From contig HF999521.1 of NCBI GenBank assembly GCA_000434015.1, forward strand, positions 1 to 54,050: 54,050 bases of DNA, in the 5' to 3' direction. Source of the stretch: Clostridium sp. CAG:571 (GTDB lineage: Bacteria; Bacillota; Clostridia; TANB77; CAG-508). Both the position numbers and the translations under genes were made by a program. Of the stretch, positions 1-7,530 are shown piece by piece (position 1 is the first letter of the stretch; every line of letters starts with the position of its first letter). Under the pieces are notes generated by a model, which saw only the letters and a list, made by a program, of their open reading frames with translations, was not told the DNA's origin and did no database searches.

Positions 1-2
1 CA

Positions 3-440
3 GACCCAACACCAGATCCAACACCGGATCCAACACCAGATAATCCATCAAAAGGAGACAATGGAGATGAAATTGTTGTACCTATGCCAGATAATAGTAA
101 TGTCAATGGAAATAGTGGAAATCAAATAAGTAATTCTGATAAATCAAATCAAAATGAAGAAAATAATTCATCAAAATCTGAAAATAATAATATTGATGAT
201 AGTGCTAATAATAATACTAATAATAGCACAGATAGCATAATCAACCAAGTAACAAAAAACAATACTAATAATTTTGAAACAACAAGTCCAACTAATATAA
301 ACGAGGCACAGGATATTAATAGTAGTAATGATGAAACACTTCCAAAAACTGGAGCCGAAGATACAGGAATTATATTATCAATAATTGCATTTACAGGAAT
401 TGCAATTATATCATTAATAAAATTTATAAAAATAAAATAA
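3..440 (+). CDS. C-terminal fragment of an LPXTG-anchored surface protein (5' end outside window)
   Basis: The reading frame is open from the window edge, so an internal ATG at 84 is not the true start. The visible part begins with a proline-rich DPTP repeat (three copies), typical of a wall-spanning stalk. An Asn/Ser-rich low-complexity stretch follows. The end is a complete sortase sorting signal: LPKTG, then about 20 hydrophobic residues, then a lysine tail (KFIKIK). Sortase A would cleave between T and G and link the protein to peptidoglycan. The function of the missing N-terminal part cannot be seen; an adhesin is likely given the adhesin genes at the other end of the window. A terminator hairpin follows directly. 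Confidence 0.85.
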   Translation, partial: DPTPDPTPDPTPDNPSKGDNGDEIVVPMPDNSNVNGNSGNQISNSDKSNQNEENNSSKSENNNIDDSANNNTNNSTDSIINQVTKNNTNNFETTSPTNINEAQDINSSNDETLPKTGAEDTGIILSIIAFTGIAIISLIKFIKIK

Positions 441-447
441 GAAAGAT

Positions 448-501
448 AGGCTAAAAAAATGAAGTGAACTTTAAAGTTCACTTCATAAAAAGCCTTTTTT
501 T
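448..501. terminator. Bidirectional intrinsic terminator
   Basis: A perfect 24-nt palindrome (461-484) is extended by outer arms AGGCT (448-452) and AGCCT (491-495). A T-run follows on the plus strand, and an A-run at 453-459 serves the minus strand. It lies between the convergent LPXTG gene and the WG-repeat gene, whose stop codon falls inside the T-run. Confidence 0.85.
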
Positions 502-1894
502 ATTCTTTATAAATTTCTGCAAATTTTGTGTTATAGTAAGTTTTTGTATTGTTTTTTGTTACTATAATGTAATTAGAATATATTGAAACTTGGCTATCAC
601 TGTCAAAGTTCATAGATTTTCCTGTTAATAAATTGTAAACAGAAGTTTCTTCTGAATCTGAAAGAGTAGCTTTTACAAATGTGCTATAACTATATGAATC
701 AATATTAGAGGATTTAAAACTAAATATAGTTTTTTTGTTTTTTAAGTTAATAATATTATAAGTATCATTTGTTTTGGCTAGAATTAATTCTTTTCTTGTT
801 TTTGATTTTATATAGTTAAATGTTGGTGGTGATAAAAATTCTATATCATCATATTCACATGATAAAACTGTTTTATCTTTTTTCATGACCCCGTGCTTAT
901 TATTTGAAGTAAAAGATTTATATCCTGTTAAACTTTCAATAGAATTTATTGAATCCTTTACAGGTTTTTCTGATAATGTGGTTTGTTTTTTTAAATCATA
1001 GTAAGAATATCTATCAGAATAGTCTTTTGAGCTATTATAAATTTGAAGAATTTTGTTTTCTATATCATAATAAGATAAGTCTATATTTTCATCTGTTTCA
1101 TATGCGATCTTGTTTTTTGATATGCAAATTACTTTTTTATTATTTGAGTTAACATTCGAAATTGTAAAAATGTTATCATTATCAACTAAAATAGAATCTT
1201 CTGTAAAATCATATACAATTTTACCATTTTTTAAATTTATTATAGCATATTTTTTGTTATCTACATTAATTTTGGCATATTGTTCACCTAATCTTTCATC
1301 AGCTTCAGAAATTGTACATGAAAAGAATTCTTCGGAATCCTTAAACTTGTATGAATAGACTTTTTTTCCTTTGTTATTTATAATTCCACACTCAGTTGCT
1401 TTATGGTTTTTGTCATATTGTATAAAAGAAGAATATCCGTAACTTCTGTAAGTAATATCTGAATTATCATCAGATATTTGTTTTAGTTTTTCATTATATA
1501 ATTTACTATCTGCAACGAATAGACCATATTCTGTAATATACTTTATAGATGATTTAGAAGATATTTTAGTATTACCTTTTTTATCAATTATACAATATTT
1601 ATAAGAATTGTCTTCTTTCAATTCCACAATGGCATAATCACCATAAAATGGTTCTGCAGAAATATATTTTGCAGAAATTAGTTCTTTACCATTTGAAGAT
1701 GAAATATATCCATATAAATTATTTTGTTTAACAGGAATAGGCTTATCGGGGTCGAAAGTTAAGCCTAAAGTTTTATCATCATTTCCACGTCCTAAAGTAA
1801 AAATTAAAGTAGTAATTACAAGTACTAGGATAAGTACTGATGCAATAATTACTGGCAATAACTTTTTTACTTTTTGTTTTAAATTTTCATCCAT
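500..1894 (-). CDS. Membrane-anchored WG-repeat (beta-propeller-like) protein
   Basis: A 464-aa protein. The start is ATG at 1894, preceded by a strong AGGAGGAG site and by a promoter at 1919-1947; the longer frame back to 1984 would start upstream of that promoter. Residues about 12-35 form one transmembrane segment after a short basic cytoplasmic tail, so the bulk is extracellular. The outer part contains WG-type repeats, short beta units that read like NLYGYISSSNGKELISAKY followed by an acidic or aromatic stretch and AIVEL; several weaker copies follow (NKHGVMKKDKTVLSCEYDDI). Members of this family are usually surface proteins of unknown ligand. It is transcribed alone, divergently from the 2127 gene. 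Confidence 0.7.
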   Translation of the reverse strand: MDENLKQKVKKLLPVIIASVLILVLVITTLIFTLGRGNDDKTLGLTFDPDKPIPVKQNNLYGYISSSNGKELISAKYISAEPFYGDYAIVELKEDNSYKYCIIDKKGNTKISSKSSIKYITEYGLFVADSKLYNEKLKQISDDNSDITYRSYGYSSFIQYDKNHKATECGIINNKGKKVYSYKFKDSEEFFSCTISEADERLGEQYAKINVDNKKYAIINLKNGKIVYDFTEDSILVDNDNIFTISNVNSNNKKVICISKNKIAYETDENIDLSYYDIENKILQIYNSSKDYSDRYSYYDLKKQTTLSEKPVKDSINSIESLTGYKSFTSNNKHGVMKKDKTVLSCEYDDIEFLSPPTFNYIKSKTRKELILAKTNDTYNIINLKNKKTIFSFKSSNIDSYSYSTFVKATLSDSEETSVYNLLTGKSMNFDSDSQVSIYSNYIIVTKNNTKTYYNTKFAEIYKE

Positions 1895-1918
1895 ATATTT
1901 GTCTCCTCCTTCATATAA

Positions 1919-1947
1919 ATTGTATATAAAGATATTATAAAAGTCAA
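1919..1947 (-). promoter_or_regulatory. Sigma-A-type promoter for the WG-repeat gene
   Basis: On the minus strand: TTGACT (1947-1942), 17-bp spacer, TACAAT (1924-1919). The predicted 5' end lies only a few bases before the ribosome binding site, giving a very short leader and supporting the start at 1894. Confidence 0.6.
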
Positions 1948-2004
1948 TTAAAAAATAAGATAATAAAAAGGATAAAAATAACAATAGATATTATAGTTAA
2001 TATA

Positions 2005-2032
2005 TTGACTTTTTTCAGTAAAAAATTATAAA
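2005..2032 (+). promoter_or_regulatory. Promoter for the Tim44-like/SPFH operon
   Basis: TTGACT (2005-2010), 16-bp spacer, TATAAA (2027-2032). It is followed by a leader of about 90 nt that contains a strong ribosome binding site at 2037-2046 with no canonical start codon behind it. Confidence 0.5.
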
Positions 2033-2126
2033 ATAATAAAAGGAGGTTATAATTCAAAGGATAAAGACAGACTAAAAGTTTATAATCTACATATTACAAA
2101 TTTAAAAATATATATTGGAGAGCATA

Positions 2127-2882
2127 ATGGACTTTTTATTAGGTTTTTTAGGAGCAATTTTAGGTATAATAGTTATAATAACAGTTTTAGTTTTAATAGT
2201 ATATAGTTATATGAAAAAAATAATAGGAAAAAGTAAAACTAAAGAACTAATAAATTTAGCTAAAAATGCTAAAATGATTCAAAATGAAGAATATACAAGA
2301 GTAAAGAATGTAAATGGAATGACAAAATTGCTAGAGCCAGAAATAATAAGAGACTTTCCGGATTTTAATAGAGAATTGTTATTTTCAAAAGTAGAGTCAA
2401 ATTTAATAAAAATATTTAATGCAATACAGTATAAAACAATAAGTAACATAAAGGATGATGACGAATTAAAACTTTTATACTTTAAAGTAGAAGATAATAT
2501 AAAAAAACTAAAGTTAAATAATCAAACAATAAAATATGATAATATAAAATTTCATGAACATGCAATAAAGGAATATATAAAAAGTCAAGGTATGGCGACA
2601 ATAACAACATCATCAACAGTAGAATATTATTATAAAAATACAGCAGAAAATAATGAAATGTCAAATTTAAAAAAACAGACAAGATATACTTGTAAATTTG
2701 TATATATATATGATGAAAACAAAATTGGAAATAATAGAAATAGTTTTTCAATTAGTTGTCCAAATTGTGGAGCTCCATTAATAGGAATTGGAAATTATGT
2801 TTGTGAATATTGTTCGTCACAAATAACACCAATTAACTTAAAAACATGGAAAATGTCTTCTTATAAAGAAGATTATAAATAA
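2127..2882 (+). CDS. Tim44-like membrane protein with C-terminal zinc ribbon
   Basis: A 251-aa protein. ATG at 2127 is chosen because GGAG at 2117-2120 lies 6 nt upstream; a TTG at 2115 would place that site inside the gene. Residues about 3-28 are one transmembrane helix. The middle region (about 60-200) resembles the Tim44-like/NTF2-like domain of bacterial zinc-ribbon transport proteins. The C-terminus has a four-cysteine zinc ribbon, CPNCGAPL...CEYCSS. The next gene, 25 nt downstream, is a YdjI-type SPFH protein that also ends in zinc ribbons, so the two probably act together at the membrane, as YdjG/H/I do in Bacillus. The assignment rests on motif pattern only. Confidence 0.65.
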   Translation: MDFLLGFLGAILGIIVIITVLVLIVYSYMKKIIGKSKTKELINLAKNAKMIQNEEYTRVKNVNGMTKLLEPEIIRDFPDFNRELLFSKVESNLIKIFNAIQYKTISNIKDDDELKLLYFKVEDNIKKLKLNNQTIKYDNIKFHEHAIKEYIKSQGMATITTSSTVEYYYKNTAENNEMSNLKKQTRYTCKFVYIYDENKIGNNRNSFSISCPNCGAPLIGIGNYVCEYCSSQITPINLKTWKMSSYKEDYK

Positions 2883-2907
2883 AATATAAATATTAGGAGG
2901 AAAAAAT

Positions 2908-4095
2908 ATGGGATTAATTAAAGCAGCAGTAGGTGCTATAGGAAGTACTTTAAAAGATCAATGGAAGGAAGCCATTAGATGTGAAGATTTGGGAAATGAT
3001 ATACTTATGATGAAAAAGACAAGTCAAACAGGAGTAATATCAAACAAAAGTACAGTTATTGTTGGACCAGGACAATGTGCTATTATATATGATAATGGTA
3101 GGGTAATAGATGCTACAGCAGAAGAAGGAGTATATACTTTTGATGATTCAAGTACACCTTCATTTTTTGCGGGGCAATTTGGTGAAGTATTTAAAGAAAT
3201 GTGGCAAAGATTTACATACAATGGTGCTACAGCAAAACAACAAGCTGTCTTCTTCTTTAATATAAAAGAAATAATAAAAAATAATTTTGGAACACCAGCA
3301 CCAATACCATTTCAAGATTGGTCACATCCAATACCAAATCAAATGACAGGTCAAATGATACCATTAAGAGTAGAAGTAAAATGTTTTGGAAAATATACTT
3401 TTAAAATTTCTAATCCAGCAGCATTCATGAATGAGATTGCAGGAACAGCAAATGTATATAGAAAAGCAGACCTTCTTGAACAAATGAGAGCAGAAGTTAT
3501 AGCATCTTTTCAAAATGTGTTAAATGAGTTGGGAAATTCAGAACATAAAGTTCCTGTTTTAGAATTACCAAGTAGAACAGACGAAATAAAAAGAACAATG
3601 GATGAAAAGGTATTTGATGAACCACTTAGAAGAAGAGGAATTTCAATTATAGGATTTGCTGTAGAATCTGTTACATTAGATGAAGATTCTGAAAAGAAAA
3701 TAGATAGTTATGAATTAAGTTCAAATTCATATATGCAACAGGGGACTTTGGTTGGAGCTTATTCAAATGCTGTTCAAGATGCAGCCAAAAATGCAAATGG
3801 AGCTGCAAATGGATTTATGGGAATAGGAATGATGAATATGGCATCAGGAAATGTAATGACAGGTGCTGCGACAGGACCTTGGCAAAATGGTAATACAAAC
3901 AATCAAACAATAACTAATGAACAAGTAGTAGACAAAAAAGATACTTGGGAATGTCCAAATTGTAAAAAAGAAGTGGAAGGAAACTTCTGCTCTACGTGTG
4001 GAACAAAAAAACAAACAGAAAAATTTTGTCCTAATTGTGGAAAAAAAGTAAGTAATGATGCAAAATTTTGTACAGAATGTGGAACAAAATTATAA
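2908..4095 (+). CDS. SPFH-domain protein with double zinc ribbon (YdjI-like)
   Basis: A 395-aa protein behind AGGAGG. Residues about 1-280 form an SPFH (stomatin/flotillin-type) domain of the YdjI or 'virion core' branch, with the typical start GLIKAAVGAIGSTLKDQWKE and the VGPGQCAIIYDNG segment. A glycine/asparagine-rich linker follows (about 285-330). Two zinc ribbons close the protein: CPNCKKEVEGNFCSTCG and CPNCGKKVSNDAKFCTECG. In Bacillus subtilis YdjI belongs to a membrane-stress module that recruits the PspA homologue; a similar role in membrane surveillance is inferred here. It forms an operon with the Tim44-like gene and is closed by a terminator. Confidence 0.85.
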   Translation: MGLIKAAVGAIGSTLKDQWKEAIRCEDLGNDILMMKKTSQTGVISNKSTVIVGPGQCAIIYDNGRVIDATAEEGVYTFDDSSTPSFFAGQFGEVFKEMWQRFTYNGATAKQQAVFFFNIKEIIKNNFGTPAPIPFQDWSHPIPNQMTGQMIPLRVEVKCFGKYTFKISNPAAFMNEIAGTANVYRKADLLEQMRAEVIASFQNVLNELGNSEHKVPVLELPSRTDEIKRTMDEKVFDEPLRRRGISIIGFAVESVTLDEDSEKKIDSYELSSNSYMQQGTLVGAYSNAVQDAAKNANGAANGFMGIGMMNMASGNVMTGAATGPWQNGNTNNQTITNEQVVDKKDTWECPNCKKEVEGNFCSTCGTKKQTEKFCPNCGKKVSNDAKFCTECGTKL

Positions 4096-4135
4096 TAAAT
4101 AATATAAAAATAGTGCGATTTTTAAGCAAAACAGG

Positions 4136-4166
4136 AAATAGTGTGATTTAAAGTCACACTATTTTT
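4136..4166 (+). terminator. Intrinsic terminator after the SPFH gene
   Basis: Stem AAATAGTGTGA / TCACACTATTT with a 7-nt loop, then T residues. A partial copy of the left arm (AATAGTGCGATTTTT) lies just upstream at about 4128. Confidence 0.75.
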
Positions 4167-4233
4167 GTATTTATACGAATAATTAAAAGAAAAGGGAAAA
4201 TAATAATATAAATTTAATAGGAGGATTTGTATT

Positions 4234-4668
4234 ATGGAAATTATGATAAATGACTTGAATCAATTGCTTGCAGATTTAAATGTATTTTTTAGAAAAGTAC
4301 AAAACTATCATTGGAATATTGAAGGAAAGAATTTTTTTGTATTTCATGAAAAATTAGAGGAATATTATAATATAATTTTTAAACAGATTGACGAATTAGC
4401 AGAGCATATACTAATTCTTGGGAATGAACCATTAGGAAGATTGAGTGATTATATGTCTGTAACAAAAATAAAAGAAGCAGAAAATAAAAAAGTAAAATCA
4501 GATGAGATCATTACTAATTTGATAACAGATTTTCAGACAATTCTAACAGATGCAATAAAAATAAAGAGTAGAGCAGATGAATTAAAAAAATACGAGACAT
4601 CAATTTTGATGGATGAATATATAAAAGAATATACAAAAATAATTTGGATGTTAAAACAAAGTTTATAA
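4234..4668 (+). CDS. dps: Dps-family ferritin-like iron storage / DNA protection protein
   Basis: A 144-aa protein; AGGAGG lies 9 nt before ATG. It matches the Dps family across its length. The intersubunit ferroxidase ligands are present with the exact family spacing: H26 (in NYHWN), H38, D53 and E57. Dps forms a dodecamer that oxidises Fe(II) with hydrogen peroxide, stores the iron and limits Fenton damage. There is no long basic N-terminal tail, so DNA binding through such a tail is unlikely. The gene has its own terminator and sits just before superoxide dismutase, which produces the peroxide that Dps consumes. Confidence 0.9.
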   Translation: MEIMINDLNQLLADLNVFFRKVQNYHWNIEGKNFFVFHEKLEEYYNIIFKQIDELAEHILILGNEPLGRLSDYMSVTKIKEAENKKVKSDEIITNLITDFQTILTDAIKIKSRADELKKYETSILMDEYIKEYTKIIWMLKQSL

Positions 4669-4673
4669 AAATG

Positions 4674-4719
4674 AAAAGGCAAAGAAAGTAAGTAATTATT
4701 ACTATATTTCTTTGCTTTT
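4674..4719 (+). terminator. Intrinsic terminator after dps
   Basis: Left arm 4674-4687 (AAAAGGCAAAGAAA, one bulged G) pairs with 4707-4719 (TTTCTTTGCTTTT). The loop carries a smaller AGTAA/TTACT stem. Confidence 0.75.
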
Positions 4720-4784
4720 TACATGAATAAATCTAAGAAAAAATAATATATATTAATGATAAATATATTAGTGGAGGATAATTT

Positions 4785-5384
4785 ATGATAAAAATGATTG
4801 ATTTACCATATCCAATGAATGCACTCGAACCATATTATACAATGGAAACATTAAAATTACATTATGATATATTATATAAAGGATATGTGGAAAATTTTAA
4901 TAAAACAGAAGAAAAGTTAAAAGAAGCTAGAGAGATAAATGAGTACTCTAATATAAAATGTTTAGAAAAAAATTTAAGCTTTTTTGGATCAGGCGTGATT
5001 TTACATGAAATGTTTTTTAAAAATTTAGGACCTGCAATTCCAACAAGTCCAAGCATAGAACTTATGGAACAAATAATAAGTGATTTTGGAAGTTTTGATA
5101 AATTTAAAAAACAATTTTCAGAAGCAGCAATTCAAGTGGAAGCATCTGGATGGTGTTTGCTAGTTTGGACTAATCGATTGAAAAGATTAAATGTTTTACA
5201 ATGTGAAAAACATCAAAACTTAACACTTTGGGGATGTAAACCAATTCTTGTAATAGATATGTGGGAACATTCGTATTATTTACAGTATAAAACAAAAAGA
5301 ACAGAATATATAGATGCTTTTTGGAATATTTTAAACTGGAACATAGTTAATTCAAGATTTAAAACAATAAAAAATAAAAAATAA
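4785..5384 (+). CDS. sod: Fe/Mn-family superoxide dismutase
   Basis: A 199-aa protein; GGAGG lies 7 nt before ATG. It converts superoxide to oxygen and hydrogen peroxide. All four metal ligands are visible: H26, H74, D158 and H162 (the last two in DMWEHSYY). The gateway Tyr34 is kept (KGYV). The second-sphere His30, normally part of the HHxxHH stretch, is Leu30 here (HYDILYKGY), and position 31 is Tyr. LPYPMNALEPY near the N-terminus is typical of the family. The metal (Fe, Mn or cambialistic) cannot be read from the sequence. No clear terminator separates it from the lysozyme gene downstream. Confidence 0.9.
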   Translation: MIKMIDLPYPMNALEPYYTMETLKLHYDILYKGYVENFNKTEEKLKEAREINEYSNIKCLEKNLSFFGSGVILHEMFFKNLGPAIPTSPSIELMEQIISDFGSFDKFKKQFSEAAIQVEASGWCLLVWTNRLKRLNVLQCEKHQNLTLWGCKPILVIDMWEHSYYLQYKTKRTEYIDAFWNILNWNIVNSRFKTIKNKK

Positions 5385-5405
5385 TAAATAAACAAATAAA
5401 CAAAT

Positions 5406-5458
5406 AACAAGTTTCTTTCATAAAATAAAAGTAATAAAATTAAAGAAAGGAGCTTGTT
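5406..5458 (+). promoter_or_regulatory. RNA hairpin that buries the lysozyme ribosome binding site
   Basis: Bases 5406-5419 pair with 5445-5458 over 14 consecutive pairs (12 Watson-Crick, 2 G-U), with a 25-nt A-rich loop. The right arm contains AAAGGAG (5446-5452), the only ribosome binding site for the TTG start at 5464. No T-run follows, so it is not a terminator. Confidence 0.6.
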
Positions 5459-5463
5459 ACATT

Positions 5464-6681
5464 TTGAATAAAATATTTATTATTATTATATGCATAATAA
5501 TTTGCTTTTTTACAATTATATATCCAACATTTGCAATTGAACCGATTGGAAATAAGATATATGAAGGAATAGATGTAAGTGCTTGGCAAGGGATAATAGA
5601 TTACGAAAAAGTAAAAAGTGATGGGGTAGAAATAGTATATATTAAAGCAAGTGAGGGAAATGGATATGTAGATCCGTATTTTGAAAATAATTATCAAAAG
5701 GCTAAAAAAAGTGGACTATATGTGGGAGTATACCATTATTTAACTGCTAGAAATATAAAAGAAGCCGAAGTTCAAGCTCAATTTTTTGTGTCTGTAATAG
5801 GTGGAAAAAATATTGATTGTAAATTAGCTATGGATTTCGAAAGTTTTGAAGGTTTAGCTGAAGAAGAAGTAAATAAAATAGGAGTCGCTTTTTTGAACAA
5901 AGTAAAAGAGTTAAGTAAAAAAGATGTTATAATTTATAGCGATACATATAATGCTACAAATATATTTAAAGGAACAATAACGTCTTTTCCTTTATGGGTT
6001 GCTCAATATTATGTAAAAGAACCTAGTTATAATGGAAATTGGAATAATTGGGTTGGTTTTCAATATACAGACAAAGGAGTTGTTAGTGGAATTGTTGGTA
6101 ATGTAGATAAAAATAGATTTACAAATAAAGTGTTTTTAGATGATACAAAAGAGATACCAGTTATAGAACCTCCAGAACCAGTAAAACAAGATACAAAAAC
6201 AAAGCCAATAGTAATACAGTATGGAGATACTTTAAGCGAAATTGCAATAAAATATAATACTACAGTACAAAAATTAGTAGAAATTAACAATATAAAAAAT
6301 CCAAATTTAATTTATGCAGGTGAAATTCTATTAGTTCCTATGAATAATAATGCGGAAATAGGAAGTGATATAATATATATAGTGAAAAAAGGAGATACGT
6401 TATGGAATATAGCAAAAGTATATGATACTACTGTAAGTCAGATAGTAAGAATAAATAACATAAAAAATCCAAACTATATATATGCAGGGCAAAGAATAAT
6501 TATTCCTACTCAGTCACAGTTGATATATAATAAGAAAAATTATGTTTTATATAAAATAAGATATGGAGATACTTTATATAGCATATCCAGAAGATATAAT
6601 ACTTCAATAGCAAACATTGTTAGATTAAATAGAATACAAAATCCGAATTTGATATATGCAGGAGAAATAATAAAAATATAA
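5464..6681 (+). CDS. Secreted GH25 lysozyme with three LysM domains
   Basis: A 405-aa protein starting at TTG (5464), with AAAGGAG 11 nt upstream. Residues 1-25 form a signal peptide. Residues about 36-240 form a glycoside hydrolase family 25 domain: it opens with YEGIDVSAWQG and has the catalytic acidic pair in LAMDFESF, so it should cut the MurNAc-GlcNAc bond of peptidoglycan. Three LysM peptidoglycan-binding domains follow (about 247-292, 306-350 and 358-405), each with the YGDTL / KGDTLWNIA start and the NPNLIYAGE end. The enzyme probably remodels the cell's own wall. A poor start codon plus a hidden ribosome binding site suggest translation is held low or switched. Confidence 0.93.
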   Translation: MNKIFIIIICIIICFFTIIYPTFAIEPIGNKIYEGIDVSAWQGIIDYEKVKSDGVEIVYIKASEGNGYVDPYFENNYQKAKKSGLYVGVYHYLTARNIKEAEVQAQFFVSVIGGKNIDCKLAMDFESFEGLAEEEVNKIGVAFLNKVKELSKKDVIIYSDTYNATNIFKGTITSFPLWVAQYYVKEPSYNGNWNNWVGFQYTDKGVVSGIVGNVDKNRFTNKVFLDDTKEIPVIEPPEPVKQDTKTKPIVIQYGDTLSEIAIKYNTTVQKLVEINNIKNPNLIYAGEILLVPMNNNAEIGSDIIYIVKKGDTLWNIAKVYDTTVSQIVRINNIKNPNYIYAGQRIIIPTQSQLIYNKKNYVLYKIRYGDTLYSISRRYNTSIANIVRLNRIQNPNLIYAGEIIKI

Positions 6682-6709
6682 ACTAAATTAACAAAAATAA
6701 ATTCAAGTA

Positions 6710-6739
6710 TTGACAATATTAACCAACTTAGAGTATAAT
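6710..6739 (+). promoter_or_regulatory. Strong sigma-A promoter for rpsU
   Basis: Consensus TTGACA (6710-6715), 18-bp spacer, consensus TATAAT (6734-6739). It drives rpsU after a structured leader of about 95 nt. Confidence 0.8.
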
Positions 6740-6744
6740 AATGT

Positions 6745-6839
6745 GCGTACGTAGGTAGGATTGCAAATATATAAATCCTCCTTAAATATACATCCCATAT
6801 AAGGTGATATTCGGATATGCCGGAAGGAGGGGAATACTA
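6745..6839 (+). promoter_or_regulatory. Structured 5' leader of rpsU with competing pairings
   Basis: AGGATT (6757-6762) can pair with AATCCT (6774-6779). CCTCCTT (6777-6783) is an anti-ribosome-binding-site that can pair with AAGGAGG (6824-6830). The two pairings share 6777-6779, so they exclude each other and could form a translational switch. It matches no riboswitch I recognise. Confidence 0.4.
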
Positions 6840-7010
6840 ATGTCAGAGGTAAAAGTTAATAATGGAAATATAGAAGATGCTCTAAAAAGGTTCAAAAGAC
6901 AATGTGCCAGAAATGGAGTGTTACAAGAAGTTCGTAAAAGAGAACACTATGAAAAGCCTAGTGTAAAAAGAAAGAAAAAATCAGAGGCTGCAAGAAAAAG
7001 AAAATTCTAA
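6840..7010 (+). CDS. rpsU: 30S ribosomal protein S21
   Basis: A 56-aa basic protein. ATG at 6840 follows AAGGAGG at 6824-6830; the longer frame from 6804 would include this site and is rejected. The sequence is a clear S21: EVKVNNGNIEDALKRFKRQ, then RNGVLQEVRKREHYEKPSVK and a basic tail KRKKKSEAARKRKF. S21 binds the small subunit near the mRNA exit and helps initiation. Here it has its own strong promoter, a structured leader and its own terminator, with yqeY just downstream, as is common in Bacillota. Confidence 0.97.
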   Translation: MSEVKVNNGNIEDALKRFKRQCARNGVLQEVRKREHYEKPSVKRKKKSEAARKRKF

Positions 7011-7023
7011 AATAATAAATTTA

Positions 7024-7053
7024 GGCGTTTCCAATAGGAAATGTCTTTTTTTA
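7024..7053 (+). terminator. Intrinsic terminator after rpsU
   Basis: Stem GGCGTTTCC (7024-7032) / GGAAATGTC (7037-7045) with two G-U pairs and a 4-nt loop, followed by a T-run. Some read-through into yqeY is likely. Confidence 0.75.
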
Positions 7054-7086
7054 TATAATTAGTAAAATAAGAAAGGAAGAATTTTT

Positions 7087-7527
7087 ATGATTAAAGAAGA
7101 CTTATTAGAAGATTTAAAAAAAGCTATGAAAGAAAAAAATGAAATTAGAAAAAATACAGTACAAATGGTTAGAGCAGCAATACTACAAGTAGAAAAAGAT
7201 AAAAATATAAAGTTGGACGATGAAAAAGTATTAGAAGTAATTGCTAAAGAATGCAAGAAAAGAAAAGACTCTTTGGCAGATTATGAAAGATCAGGAAGAG
7301 AAGATCTAATAAATCAAATAAAAGAAGAGATAAGTATTTTGGAAGAATATTTACCAAGACAAATGGGAGAAGGAGAATTAACAAAAATTATAGAAGAAGT
7401 AATAAAGGATGTAGATGCAACAAGTATTAAAGATATGGGAAAAGTAATGAAGGAAGCAAAAACAAGAGTGGGAGTATCTGCAGATGGAAGAAAAATAAAC
7501 GAGATTGTAAAAAAATTATTGGGGTAA
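7087..7527 (+). CDS. yqeY: GatB/YqeY-domain protein
   Basis: A 146-aa, highly charged helical protein that matches the YqeY family over its full length, including LEDLKKAMKEKNEIRKNTVQM near the N-terminus, the middle EEYLPRQM and the end DMGKVMKEAK...ADGRKINEIVKKLL. YqeY resembles the tRNA-binding tail domain of the GatB amidotransferase subunit; its cellular role is not established. The position directly after rpsU is conserved in many Bacillota. It is co-directional with the membrane protein gene that starts 3 nt after its stop. Confidence 0.93.
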   Translation: MIKEDLLEDLKKAMKEKNEIRKNTVQMVRAAILQVEKDKNIKLDDEKVLEVIAKECKKRKDSLADYERSGREDLINQIKEEISILEEYLPRQMGEGELTKIIEEVIKDVDATSIKDMGKVMKEAKTRVGVSADGRKINEIVKKLLG

Positions 7528-7530
7528 TGA

